From contig PAQH01000094.1 of NCBI GenBank assembly GCA_002709225.1, positions 1 through 44,794 on the forward strand: 44,794 nt of DNA, read 5' to 3'. Position 1 is the first letter of the stretch. Each line of letters begins with the position of its first letter. The notes beneath the pieces were generated by a model. The model did no database searches and was not told where the DNA came from. It was given only the letters and a program-made list of their open reading frames with translations. The DNA comes from Planctomycetaceae bacterium (lineage in GTDB: Bacteria > Planctomycetota > Planctomycetia > Pirellulales > Pirellulaceae). The translations under genes were made by a program, and so were the position numbers. This document shows positions 19,401 to 28,568 of the stretch, in pieces.

Positions 19401-19810
19401 GAGCAGTACGTGAATTGGATTGTCTTACGCTCAGCCGGCATCTACTGTTGCTTCTGGGGTCGGGTGGGCTGATCGCTGTTGGTTTACCGTTGGTTTACTT
19501 CCAGAGACTGCGACATCCGGCAATATTTTTGTGCGTTGGGGCAATTCTGGCTGGTTTCGCCGGCTGGGTACCAGATTTGGCATTGTTGCTAGGCCAGGCC
19601 GCTGCGACTGGCTTATTACTGGTCGCACTCGCGCAGTTGTTGCATATCGCTGTCTGGCGTCGTGTCCTGCCACGGAAGCCTACCGCGATGGAGAGACGGC
19701 ATGGCGACGGATACGGCTTAGAAGGGGCAGAGTTACCCGAAGTGATGCCGGTGCCGGGCACAACTGCCACGGCAACGATACCAGGTATGCAGTTGGAGGC
19801 GAAGTCATGA
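16436..19810 (+). CDS. giant secreted/membrane-anchored protein, module 1 (1124 aa)
   Basis: I recognise no named enzyme domain. From GTG 16436 (GGAG 9 bases upstream) the protein begins with a signal-like segment (VAKCCAVVSTVQLVWVLPAL). An earlier in-frame TTG at 16304 would add 44 residues. Residues about 65-83 carry GKPIWVPNFSFEQWQRWF, a short Pro/aromatic motif also found in two places in the next protein. The next 900 residues are rich in beta strands with repeated Arg/Gln/Val patterns, including LSVAWRSRG. Two or three membrane helices (about 999-1075) and a short polar tail end the protein. Topology suggests a large extracytoplasmic part anchored at its C-terminus. Its stop overlaps the next start by four bases (ATGA), so the two are probably translated together. 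Function unknown. Confidence 0.85.
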   Translation: MDERLIRVAKCCAVVSTVQLVWVLPALCQVPQAEGPATEPEAPVSQAETVVREVEPRIFYLLDSKGKPIWVPNFSFEQWQRWFELDQRLRDPATPLFVHERTTVTARVREGVASVSVEVQVRLVASERQQANEQKTNRWTRIPLGLVEGALQKLPAYRGMGDQFVTRSPGDGQLVAWVNAAADSLHSWKFELKVPVLRNANDSQLRLGVPSSLEFTATVRVPGTRVLGSVEGGASVLRSTREVDGDTEFLFEGRSGLSVAWRSRGAKQALLPARLDVRARVRVTVEGPDYVTSRADLTVRSFSGDYQSFLVRLPPGMELLSHSEQRGYTIEALPADQAPDQAFQYAQISLESKPPEDGLNFWLLAVLQRDREGQEGNQAALVGEVEMAGFDVPQAVRQRGQIDFAVNGDWTLNWRHDRAVRRGTPRVDADGANRLVAQFLYHQFPYQLSMAVREKTRDVRVDPKLDLDVQPARLEFVVMLDYQVRGARTSELTIDVGSWRVDQVGPEEIVLDYQLEDGRLQIQLVPAAIDLEQFSIRLSGYQEMPKASPLEVELPVPLERTVNPTQVKVQAARNLELVPITEKIVGLVPLAGLAGTNPAPRDELLFRQDKSARSMRFVADFKIRERQVAVDLATTVGVESGQLRVQRRADYQVTFGSLTEVALQIPAVIFQAPSARFEIWADDEKLPTPVIEAVSSGANGTPLVEVLLPREVFHRTRIVVEYTMPLPALISDGQVDVVVPLVTPVLDEGGAISLAPSFLQCADALEVQIPGEELAVSARNSLEGKREFELPIVEAALPRIKLAVRRAETGRGIPMIVKQTWIQTWITSEHYWNRMSIRVETRQSRIQVRFPEGTDLGPVAVNQQPVQGAALESARLLDLALEPLSGEHLLEVWYSLPLDSGRGRRRVPAPQIDGVTRFGRSYWQLVTPVNQHLTWSSDALNEESHWHWTGWGWRREEMRDQQALERWIGASEQDALPVDTNRYLFATVGAVRELDCLTLSRHLLLLLGSGGLIAVGLPLVYFQRLRHPAIFLCVGAILAGFAGWVPDLALLLGQAAATGLLLVALAQLLHIAVWRRVLPRKPTAMERRHGDGYGLEGAELPEVMPVPGTTATATIPGMQLEAKS

Positions 19811-22800
19811 GGTCCGCATTACTGTGGATCGCGAGACACCTTATCGTGGCCTGTTGCCTGGGAGGAGTCTGTACACCTTTGGGTGTCGTGGTTGCGCAGG
19901 AACGTGCAGGTAAGGCCGCCAAACCTGTGTCTCAGGGATTGCGTTTCCGCCGCGTGTTCGTTGTTGAAGAGCAATTGCAGAAATTGGCAGATAAGTCGTA
20001 TGTGCCAATGCGACGTGACGATTTCCTGAGCAAGCTCGCTGCCGTTCGCCGCAACGTCAACGCCGTAACGACTCAACGGGCTTTCATCGAGCGCTGCGAG
20101 TATTCGGCGCGCTACGAACGCGGCCAGTTGATTGATGGTCAAGCCCGCTTGCAGATCTATCATCAGGGTGGCGAACCCGTCGCCCTTAAGTTGGATCCCT
20201 GTAGCATCGCCGTCCGAAATCCCGCCTGGTTATTGGCTGGGGGAGAAACGCAGCCCGCCGTGTTGGGCCTGGATGGTGACGGTAGTGTCGTGGTGATTGT
20301 TGCCGAGAGTGGGCAACTCACATTTGACTGGTCGCGCCAAGGGCAATTGGACGCTGCCGGTGAGACTCGATTTTCGCTGGCCTTGCCAGTGTCGGCAATC
20401 ACGCGGATTGATTTGGATCTGCCGTCTGAATTGGAGCCGGTGGTCGAAGACGCCGTGGTTGTGCTGGAGAAAGATGTTGAGAGTCGGCGTAATGAGGAAA
20501 CGGAGGGCAATGAAGGTGCTACAGCTCAAGATACAGTGCAACCGCGAATTATGGGGCAACGACGTCTCTGGACCGTGCAGGCAGGTGGCCAGACGCCAGT
20601 GCGTTTACGTGTCTTGTCGCATGATCAGTTGATGTTGCGGCCGCAGCGTGTTCAGTTAGGTCCAGAACGCGCCGAATATGTGATCGGGGCCTCCGATCTA
20701 CAGGTATCGTTTGAGATTCCCCTGCGCGTCCGCGATGACCCTCTAGAAGCGGTGACGTTGGACATCGGGAGTGAAGTGGAGCTTCAAGACCTTCGTTGGC
20801 AGGATCAAGCTGTACCCTACACGGAGCTTCCCGGACCGGACCCTGGAGTCCGCACGTTTCGTGTGGTCTTGGCGCAGGGGGTATCAAGTGAAGAAAGCGT
20901 GCTGCGCGTATTGGGTTCTGCGCCACTGCGGACCGGCGATGTCTGGCCTTTGCCTGTCGCCCGACTGCGCGAAGGAATCTGGCGAGAAGCGCAGGCGACG
21001 CTGGAAATTGACAGCCGGTCACTGCAGCTTCTTCGGGTCACGCCGCTTGGCGGTCACGAAGTATTTGTGGAGTCGGCGGACCCGTCAATAACGCGTTTGA
21101 TTCAATTTCATTCCGCGGAGAGTACTGTCGCGGTGGTAGTCGCGCGGCGAACGGCTGAAGTGACGGTAGATCAGGGGACGACGTTGCGTGCCCGATCCGG
21201 GACAGCGCGGGCTGATGTGGTGGCCCGCGTGAAGGCGTTACGTGGCGAACTTTTTCAATTGAGTTCGTTGATCCCAGCGGACTGGGATGTCGAGCTGGTT
21301 GTGGCGGATCCACCGGACTTGCTCGAGAGTTTTCAAGTTGTTTCAGCCCTGTCGACAGGGTCCGAGACCGAGCAACTGTCGCGGCGTCGTGTCGTACTTC
21401 AACTCGCGCGGTCGCTACCAAGAGACCGCACTGTGACATTCCGTGTGTCCTTGTCCAAGGCGATGCGGGAGAAGGATCCGTTGATCAAGGGAGGACAGTT
21501 GCCTTTGATCGCATTCGATCAGGGGGTGACGGCGCGTGATTTGGTGAGCGTTCCGGTGGAACCGACTCGACAGGTTGAGTTGGCTGGAGACCGAGGGGTG
21601 GAACGCATTCTGTATGACGAGCTGATGTCGACAGACCGTCAGCTGGTTGACGCGGGCCCCAGTGCCATGATCATGACTGCCAAAGTATACCCGCCGGAAC
21701 TCGCGGTGTTTTTGCGAACCGAGCCGCCACGTTTCTCAGCGGAAATTGAAGTTCAAGTTGACTTGCGCAATGACGAATTGACCGAGCGGTTTGAGATTCG
21801 TTGTTTACCCGAATCGACACCGCTGCGTGGTTTCCGAGTAAGTCTGCCCGGCAATATTGATACAGACGTTGACTGGCGTTTTGAGAGTAACCGACAACTT
21901 GGGCTAACGGCACGTCGAGTATACTCACAGGATGATAATCAGGGGGCTATTTGGAACCTAGCTATTGTCGAACCGCAGGCCGGTCCTTTTGTTGTTGTCG
22001 GGACGCGCCGTACCGTATTTGCAGAGCAGCATCAAATCGGGTTGATTCGTTTGCCTGAAACGGCGGCGCAAGCAGGTACGTTGGTATTTTCGAACCACGG
22101 ACTGCGGAGTTGCTGGATTGAAGGCCCCGCATTGAGTCGAATTCCGCGTGAGCCTGGAAAGCGTGTGGGCGATCGGGCGATTCGTGGTACCTACCGATAT
22201 GATCCGAGCACCCAGACAGTGGCTTGGTTGCGGCAGCAAGTAGCCAATCCTGTCGATATGGCGTTACACGCTTGGTCGTTCCAGCTTGTTTCCCATTGGG
22301 CACGCAACGGTCATGTCTTGCATGAAGCGTCGTTTCTTCTCGAGAACGGAGGACGCCGGCGAGCTAGCTTTCGGATTCCACGGGGTGTTCGATGGCACGG
22401 TATTCAGATTAATGGAAAACGTGTGGCGCCGCCGGCGGTGATCGCCACCGAAGCACCGGTTGTCTTGAGTTTGCCAGTGGGCGTGCGTTTTCCTGTGGTC
22501 CAGCTATTGTTCGAGACGATTGGGCCAACGCTCGACAGTTACGCGTCGTTGAGACCGCCGGATACGTCAATTGACGCACCTGTATTACAGCGTCAATGGT
22601 TGGTTTGGTTGCCTTCAGGATATGCTCCCCGCCCCGGTCAGGAAGGTGTGCAATTTGGCGCTGTTGCTAGAACGGGCGGTTGGCTGCGACGTTTTTTTGG
22701 CCCCTTGTTGCGGCCAGCTGAGGTCAAGCCGTTCCGGCTCCTTGACGGGGAATGGTCCGGTAACGGTACGACGTCGATCGATCTCGATGAAGAAGATGCG

Positions 22801-25800
22801 GTTGCGCGTGTGGCCACAAGACTGAGTGAGTTACTGAACACTTCGCAGTCCTTGACGAAGCCACGGACTTGGAGCGACTGGATCGGAGCTTATGGCGGGC
22901 GACAGATGCCGCGTTTATGGATTGACCGCTGGCAGTTGGCAGCCCTGGGAATCACACCGGATACCCGTTTGCCGATATGGAGGAATACAGCAAAGGGTGA
23001 TCCGACACGCCGAGTGCTGGAACGGTGGGGTTTAGGGCTGATGAAACATGGTGACGATGTTGTGATATCGAGTCGTCTCCAGTCGGGCGTTGATCCAGGC
23101 GACGTTGAAACATCACGCTGGCCCGGTGCCGTTCTGGCGCAGAGTTGGAACGCCGAACCAGCGCAGGGCAGCCCCTGGCTCCATGTTCATGATGCATCGC
23201 CCGCTATCAATACACGCGCGGGAACATTTGTGCGGTTGTTGGATTGGCCTAAACAAACTGATGTCGTAGTCGAGGTTTATCGACCTGGAACAATTCAGTC
23301 GTGGGCCTGGGCGGTGTTCTTTCTGGCGACCGGGGGAACGATCTGGGGCGCTGCTCGTTCCCCCCGAGGGAGTCTGGCTGCAGTGGTCTTTTCGATCCTG
23401 GTGGCCTGCTTGGTACCTGACATTTTGGACCTCGTCTCCGCGGCCCTGTTTCTCGGTGTCCTGGCGGGGATCGGAGCACGTTTGCTTTGGCTGCAGCCTG
23501 GGATGGTGGAGCCGGGTTCCCAGCGGCGCGAATTGTCAAAACGTTGGTCGCTGTGGTCGACAGCAACGTTGGCGATACTCGCCGCTTTGGTCACCGCAGC
23601 TGACGGCGTGGATGAGCTGCGGAAAGACGCCGGGACGCCCGTGATCCATGAAGTTCTGTTTCCGATTGATGCAGAACGTCAACCAATTGGGGATGTCATC
23701 TATTTGCCAGCGGAATTCTACCGACGTTTGACGGGGTTGGTTCAGGCCTCGCAGTCGTTGTCACATGATTGGTTGGTTACAGAGGCGAATTATCGATGTG
23801 AGGTTGCGCGTACTCGTGAAGAACAGCTGGAGGTTTCCCAGTTGATGGCGGTCTATGATCTGGAAACACGCCGTGAGCAACAGCGAATTGCCCTACCGAT
23901 GCTTAGGGATCAGGTGCAAATTGCCGATGCACATCTGGATGGTGTCGCGATTCAAACTCGGTGGTCACCGACAGGAGATAGCCTCGAGTGTGACGTAAAT
24001 ACTCGAGGAATTCACCGCCTTGAACTTGCGTTGCTTCCACTTGACCGTGCGGGTGTCGCCGACGGTCGATTTCAAATTGCGATTCCTGGCGTTCCGCAGT
24101 CCCGGTTTCGTTTGGAAAGTGCCGAGCCGGTACCAGGCATCCGAATGGATTCGGCATTGGGGCAAACCGCAAGTGACGAATTTGGCAACCTCTCGGTGGA
24201 ATTGGGCCCGGCAAAAACTCTTTCGTTTCGGTGGTCACCAACACGTCAGAATGCGGCTGGTGGAGCCGATGTCACGTTTGAACAGATTGACTGGTTACGT
24301 GTTCGGCCGGGCCGTGTATTGTTCGAATCTCGCGTCTTTGGACGCGTCCTCGCTGGACGGGTTAAGAAGGTTCAGTTGGAAGTTGATTCGAACTTGCGTC
24401 TGATTGACCAGGAGACGGAATGGACTGTCGTGGAAGTAGAGAATGCGAAACGAACCGGTACCAAGGTCCTCAACGTGACATTACCAGAGGAAGTCGCTGA
24501 CGAGTTTGTGTTGCCATTGACCTTTTACCTGACAGGCACTTCAGGTGTTGGAAAGTTGATGCTGCCAGAATTACAGGTGCGCACAGGCAGGACCGTGCGA
24601 CACTTGTTTGCCGTATCTTTGGACGAAGCGTTAGCGGGCCAACCAGAAACGGTTCCCGGATTTATTTCCATGGATGTCACCGATCTGGTGGACGCCTGGT
24701 CCGCGGATGTCACGCCGCCAAGTCTTGCTTACGTGGTGAGCGATTCGCAGGGTGCGTGGGGCATCATGACACAATTACGCGCGGCGGTTGTGACAGCTGA
24801 TGCGCAGTTGGACATACTGCTCGGCGAGCGCGAGGTGAAGGTGGAGTGGATAGCGCAGTTTCGTACTTTGGGTGAATCGGTTTGGCGGTATAACGTTCAA
24901 ACACCCCCTGAAATGGAGGTGCATGACGTTGAGGTTACGGGGAATGGTGTGGCGTTGCTTTCGCATTGGTCGCGCGCGCCCGACGGGCAAGTGTCGGTGT
25001 TTCTCAATAATCCGACATCGGAGCCAGCCCAGGTGTTGCTGCGCGGTGGCATAAGGACGGTGGGGGGCGAAGTCGAGCTGCCGTCGATCGAGCCTGTTGC
25101 AAATATGGTGAACGCGCGGCGCGTGAGGGTTTACCGTGAGCCTCAATTACGCGTCGAACTCGCGCTCCCAAAAAATTGGCAGTCAATGGACGAGCAGGAG
25201 TGGCAAGGGCACCGTTCGGGATGGGGAAGGTTATGCGGTAGTTACTCTTGCAACCCGGCTGGTCAAGATGTGCTGATCGGTTGCCGTGCGCGTATCCAGA
25301 AAAGAGTCTCGCGAATTCAGGCCAAGATCATAACTCGACTTGTACCGAAGGATGGGGACTGGTCGGTGCGAAACGCCGTCTTGTTTCAGGGGGAAGAGGG
25401 GACTCTGGATGCGTTGCGTGTTGACCTTCCTGACGCGGAGAGTACTTCCTTGACTTTTCCGAGGGGTACGCAAAGCACAAGCCGGGGTCTTGCGGATCGC
25501 ACTGGGAGTGAAATCCTCGTGTACCCGGCAACCACGGGGCTGCGGAGCTTTACCATACAAATGGCACGTCTCGTGGATGCGGATGCGACAGGCAGTGACT
25601 TGTTATTGCCGATTGTGCCGCGAGATGTTGCGGGGACGGAACGGTATTTGATCGTGCCGGAGACACTGGAGGGGAGGCCCCTATTCTGGAAAGGAATCGA
25701 TTTGCGGCGCGTGGTTGTGCCGCCCGCCGAGATTGACGCAAAACCGGGGCATGCCGTGTTTGAGCTGACAGCGCGTTCACGGATAGCTCCGGTGCTGCAG

Positions 25801-26871
25801 GAAGATCGCATCGAGGCACGAGTACAACTTGCTGACCATCGTGTTGTTTGCAATTCACAACATCGATTTGGTGCGAGCAGTTTCCACCTGGTAGCTGGGC
25901 GGCGAGAGTATTGTGTACTTGAAGTACCGGACGGCCTGCGGCTGTTACGTGTTTCGGTTGATGGATACCCCGGCGAATTGAACTCTTTAGGTAACCACGA
26001 ATGGCGGCTGAATCTGGGCCGCCAACCGTTGCCCCAGCGAATCGAAGTGATCTACGATATCTCACAGAATGCGATCACGGACGAAACGTTGTACGTACCA
26101 CGTGTGGTGAGCTTTCCAGTTGAACAGACTCTCTGGTATGTGCAGGTTGCTGGCCGCGAGTTACGCGGCCCGTCGGGAGTGGCAGGAGCGGTTGTTTCAG
26201 AGTTGGAGCATGGCGTCGCGCGATTGCGCAGTTTGACAGATTTATTGACTGCAGCCGCCAGCACCGCGCGGAGTTTTCCTTACCAAGATCGCAGCCGCTG
26301 GTATCTGGCCTGGCGGCAACGTTTTACCGAAACGCAAACGCGACTCGCTCAGATTAATGCCGGTGAGAGTCGCGTCGGAAACGTTTCGGTATTGAATGAG
26401 TTGGATGCGCCGTGGAAGGATGTTGGCCAGCGACTTGAAATTGTGGAACCTCAATCAACACTGACCACGGCTCCCGGCCCATTAGCACTGGTTACGCGAT
26501 TGGGTGATTATCGTGAGGGAATCTATCTGCAGTTTATGACCGATCAATCCACTTTAGAGCTTGGTCGGAGCGTCGTGTTTGACCGTTCCTCAATGTGGCG
26601 AACTCTGGCCGCCGTTTTGACCTTTTTGGGTGCGTGCGGGGTGTGGAGAGGGGTGTCGCGGCACTGGAACATGGAACGTGTCACCTGGCATGCGTCCACC
26701 GGCGGAATCGTTCTAGGGTTGGCATGGTGGTTATGGTTGTCCCCCAGTTGGTTGGGGTGGTTAATGGTTGGTTGTAGTCTTTTGGTGGCAATGCGATCAG
26801 TTCGTTTTGGCGCCCCAGCCGCACCCGTGACGCGCGAGGCAGCGCATCTGCACACCGTTTTGAGGTCGTGA
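19807..26871 (+). CDS. giant secreted/membrane protein, modules 2 and 3 (2354 aa)
   Basis: From ATG 19807 the protein starts with a signal peptide (LLWIARHLIVACCLGGVC, cleavage likely near VVAQE). The open frame extends to 19420, but that part overlaps the previous gene. It appears to be two modules in series. Residues 59-75 have KSYVPMRRDDF, followed by beta-rich sequence with QLTFDWSRQ. Membrane helices lie at about 1163-1225 and 1245-1268. A second motif, IGDVIYLPAEFYRRL (about 1295-1310), then opens a second beta-rich half with TLSFRWSPTRQ and DWLRVRPGRVLFESR. Terminal helices lie at about 2263-2335. Each half is about the size of the preceding 1124-aa protein. I see no catalytic motif. 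A structural or envelope role is inferred only from size, export signals and membrane anchors. Confidence 0.88.
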   Translation: MRSALLWIARHLIVACCLGGVCTPLGVVVAQERAGKAAKPVSQGLRFRRVFVVEEQLQKLADKSYVPMRRDDFLSKLAAVRRNVNAVTTQRAFIERCEYSARYERGQLIDGQARLQIYHQGGEPVALKLDPCSIAVRNPAWLLAGGETQPAVLGLDGDGSVVVIVAESGQLTFDWSRQGQLDAAGETRFSLALPVSAITRIDLDLPSELEPVVEDAVVVLEKDVESRRNEETEGNEGATAQDTVQPRIMGQRRLWTVQAGGQTPVRLRVLSHDQLMLRPQRVQLGPERAEYVIGASDLQVSFEIPLRVRDDPLEAVTLDIGSEVELQDLRWQDQAVPYTELPGPDPGVRTFRVVLAQGVSSEESVLRVLGSAPLRTGDVWPLPVARLREGIWREAQATLEIDSRSLQLLRVTPLGGHEVFVESADPSITRLIQFHSAESTVAVVVARRTAEVTVDQGTTLRARSGTARADVVARVKALRGELFQLSSLIPADWDVELVVADPPDLLESFQVVSALSTGSETEQLSRRRVVLQLARSLPRDRTVTFRVSLSKAMREKDPLIKGGQLPLIAFDQGVTARDLVSVPVEPTRQVELAGDRGVERILYDELMSTDRQLVDAGPSAMIMTAKVYPPELAVFLRTEPPRFSAEIEVQVDLRNDELTERFEIRCLPESTPLRGFRVSLPGNIDTDVDWRFESNRQLGLTARRVYSQDDNQGAIWNLAIVEPQAGPFVVVGTRRTVFAEQHQIGLIRLPETAAQAGTLVFSNHGLRSCWIEGPALSRIPREPGKRVGDRAIRGTYRYDPSTQTVAWLRQQVANPVDMALHAWSFQLVSHWARNGHVLHEASFLLENGGRRRASFRIPRGVRWHGIQINGKRVAPPAVIATEAPVVLSLPVGVRFPVVQLLFETIGPTLDSYASLRPPDTSIDAPVLQRQWLVWLPSGYAPRPGQEGVQFGAVARTGGWLRRFFGPLLRPAEVKPFRLLDGEWSGNGTTSIDLDEEDAVARVATRLSELLNTSQSLTKPRTWSDWIGAYGGRQMPRLWIDRWQLAALGITPDTRLPIWRNTAKGDPTRRVLERWGLGLMKHGDDVVISSRLQSGVDPGDVETSRWPGAVLAQSWNAEPAQGSPWLHVHDASPAINTRAGTFVRLLDWPKQTDVVVEVYRPGTIQSWAWAVFFLATGGTIWGAARSPRGSLAAVVFSILVACLVPDILDLVSAALFLGVLAGIGARLLWLQPGMVEPGSQRRELSKRWSLWSTATLAILAALVTAADGVDELRKDAGTPVIHEVLFPIDAERQPIGDVIYLPAEFYRRLTGLVQASQSLSHDWLVTEANYRCEVARTREEQLEVSQLMAVYDLETRREQQRIALPMLRDQVQIADAHLDGVAIQTRWSPTGDSLECDVNTRGIHRLELALLPLDRAGVADGRFQIAIPGVPQSRFRLESAEPVPGIRMDSALGQTASDEFGNLSVELGPAKTLSFRWSPTRQNAAGGADVTFEQIDWLRVRPGRVLFESRVFGRVLAGRVKKVQLEVDSNLRLIDQETEWTVVEVENAKRTGTKVLNVTLPEEVADEFVLPLTFYLTGTSGVGKLMLPELQVRTGRTVRHLFAVSLDEALAGQPETVPGFISMDVTDLVDAWSADVTPPSLAYVVSDSQGAWGIMTQLRAAVVTADAQLDILLGEREVKVEWIAQFRTLGESVWRYNVQTPPEMEVHDVEVTGNGVALLSHWSRAPDGQVSVFLNNPTSEPAQVLLRGGIRTVGGEVELPSIEPVANMVNARRVRVYREPQLRVELALPKNWQSMDEQEWQGHRSGWGRLCGSYSCNPAGQDVLIGCRARIQKRVSRIQAKIITRLVPKDGDWSVRNAVLFQGEEGTLDALRVDLPDAESTSLTFPRGTQSTSRGLADRTGSEILVYPATTGLRSFTIQMARLVDADATGSDLLLPIVPRDVAGTERYLIVPETLEGRPLFWKGIDLRRVVVPPAEIDAKPGHAVFELTARSRIAPVLQEDRIEARVQLADHRVVCNSQHRFGASSFHLVAGRREYCVLEVPDGLRLLRVSVDGYPGELNSLGNHEWRLNLGRQPLPQRIEVIYDISQNAITDETLYVPRVVSFPVEQTLWYVQVAGRELRGPSGVAGAVVSELEHGVARLRSLTDLLTAAASTARSFPYQDRSRWYLAWRQRFTETQTRLAQINAGESRVGNVSVLNELDAPWKDVGQRLEIVEPQSTLTTAPGPLALVTRLGDYREGIYLQFMTDQSTLELGRSVVFDRSSMWRTLAAVLTFLGACGVWRGVSRHWNMERVTWHASTGGIVLGLAWWLWLSPSWLGWLMVGCSLLVAMRSVRFGAPAAPVTREAAHLHTVLRS

Positions 26872-26911
26872 CGGGTTTGTTTTGGCTGGCGAGACGTGTG
26901 GCGGTTGATTC

Positions 26912-26917
26912 GGAGGG
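26912..26917 (+). promoter_or_regulatory. strong ribosome binding site for the FG-GAP lipoprotein
   Basis: GGAGGG is followed by a 7-base spacer and ATG at 26925. It decides the start against the in-frame GTG at 26868, which overlaps the preceding stop codon (GTGA) but has no such site and would put 19 residues in front of the lipoprotein leader. Confidence 0.8.
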
Positions 26918-26924
26918 TTTCTTG

Positions 26925-28568
26925 ATGCTGACGAAAACCGGGGTACAGGTAGTAATGATCCTGGTGGCTTTCGGCCTGTCGATGGGATGTGGGCCAGCGC
27001 CGGTGCCGTCTCCATCGGAAACGGCGAATACGACAACCGCCTCGCAGGACTTTGGCGAGGTTGTGGCGGCAGTCGGCAACGGGGCAGTCGGCAAGAAGGT
27101 ACTGGAGTCTCAGATACGTGAGGCATGTACCTATTGCCACGCCTACCCCGAACCACGGACGATCCCCAAGGGATTCTGGGAAAAGGAGTTGCGGCAGGCT
27201 TACGGGTTTCTGGAGCACAGTGATTTTGATCCGCAGAAAGTGCCTCCTTTTGCCCCGACGTTGCGATTTTTTCAGGACCGTGCGCCCGAGCGTTTTGAGA
27301 TTGCACCGCCCCAGTGGAGTCCATCGCCGCTCGTCTTTAAAACACGCGATCTTACGATCGGAGTGGACGGAGAGACCCCCGGACAGTTTGCTTTACCTGT
27401 GTACCAGGGGGTCTCTAACATTCAGTGGTCACCGTGGGGTGCCGCAAAACACAGTGCAGGTTTAATTACCGATATGCCAACCGGACAGGTCTTTGTCTGG
27501 GAACCCAGTACTGGGCGAGATACGCTCACCTTCTTGGGGAAGGTGACACACCCGGGACACTTGGAGACAACGGACCTGGACGAAGATGGACGGCCCGATG
27601 CGTTAGTTGCCGATTTGGGGACGTTGCAGACATCCGATGCAAAAAAGGGGCGAGTGCTGTGGCTACATCCGGGGCAATCGGGCGTCTACCAGATGACGCC
27701 TTTACTTGCCGGTGTCGGGCGGATCGCGGATGTCAGGGCGGCAGATTTCGACGTGGACGGTGATCGCGATTTGGTGGTCGCAGAATTCGGGGGCCAGTTT
27801 TCCGGTCACGTATTGTATTTAGAGAACCAAACTACCGACTATCGTAAACCGCGTTTTGAGGTGCATACTCTGGATGATCGTGCCGGCGTGATACACGTCC
27901 CCGTGGCAGACCTGAATGGTGATGGTCGCCTGGATTTTATGGCGTTGATCAGCCAGGAGCACGAGAAGATTGTGGCTTTTTTGAATCAAGGGCAGGGCAA
28001 CTTTCGTAAGGAAGTCGTATTTGATGCGAATAATGCGGGGTATGGTTCTGCCGGGATCGAGCTTGTTGACGTCGATGGGGATGGCGACCTGGATGTCCTG
28101 TTGGTGAATGGCGATACGCTGGATTTTCAGATCTACCGACCCTATCATCAGGTTCAGTGGCTCGAAAACGAAGGGAGTTTTCCGTTTCGGCGGCACGCGT
28201 TGACGCCGCTGCCTGGAGGTTTGGCCGTTAGCAGTGGTGACTTGGACGCTGACGGTGACCTGGATATTGTCGCATCGGCCTTTCTGCCGTTTGGTATTAC
28301 CGATCCTCAGACTGGCGTTAACTTGCTGGACGGTAAGCGAGTTGCATCGCTGGTGTGGCTGGAGCAGACCAGTCCGCGCCAGTTTGAAACCCACGTGTTG
28401 GAAACCGGGCGTTATTCCCACGCTACCGTAAAATGTGCGGATGTGGATGCCGACGGTGACCTGGATCTATTGACAGGGCACTTCACGCTCGAAGGCATTA
28501 CGCCGCGTGCGATTGGGTTATCTCCCTTGCCTGGGATGATCACAATTTGGGAAAATCAACTTCGTTGA
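26925..28568 (+). CDS. CxxCH-containing FG-GAP repeat lipoprotein
   Basis: The 547-aa protein starts with a lipoprotein signal ending in the lipobox LSMGC (Cys22), so it should be lipid-anchored outside the inner membrane. Cys68, Cys71 and His72 (CTYCH) form a c-type heme attachment motif. From about residue 200 there are six FG-GAP/VCBS-like calcium-binding repeats, recognisable by DxDxDGxxD cores: DLDEDGRPD, DFDVDGDRD, DLNGDGRLD, DVDGDGDLD, DLDADGDLD and DVDADGDLD. Such repeats usually build a beta-propeller. Planctomycetes encode many proteins of this kind; a redox or carbohydrate-binding role is possible but unproven. It starts 53 bases after the 2354-aa protein, so co-transcription with the giant genes is likely. 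Confidence 0.88.
   Translation: MLTKTGVQVVMILVAFGLSMGCGPAPVPSPSETANTTTASQDFGEVVAAVGNGAVGKKVLESQIREACTYCHAYPEPRTIPKGFWEKELRQAYGFLEHSDFDPQKVPPFAPTLRFFQDRAPERFEIAPPQWSPSPLVFKTRDLTIGVDGETPGQFALPVYQGVSNIQWSPWGAAKHSAGLITDMPTGQVFVWEPSTGRDTLTFLGKVTHPGHLETTDLDEDGRPDALVADLGTLQTSDAKKGRVLWLHPGQSGVYQMTPLLAGVGRIADVRAADFDVDGDRDLVVAEFGGQFSGHVLYLENQTTDYRKPRFEVHTLDDRAGVIHVPVADLNGDGRLDFMALISQEHEKIVAFLNQGQGNFRKEVVFDANNAGYGSAGIELVDVDGDGDLDVLLVNGDTLDFQIYRPYHQVQWLENEGSFPFRRHALTPLPGGLAVSSGDLDADGDLDIVASAFLPFGITDPQTGVNLLDGKRVASLVWLEQTSPRQFETHVLETGRYSHATVKCADVDADGDLDLLTGHFTLEGITPRAIGLSPLPGMITIWENQLR

Noticed and set aside
19420..19806. N-terminal extension of the 2354-aa protein
   Set aside because: The frame is open but overlaps the previous gene, and a good signal peptide starts at ATG 19807.
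26868..26924. GTG start overlapping the giant gene's stop (GTGA)
   Set aside because: The GGAGGG site and lipoprotein leader favour ATG 26925.
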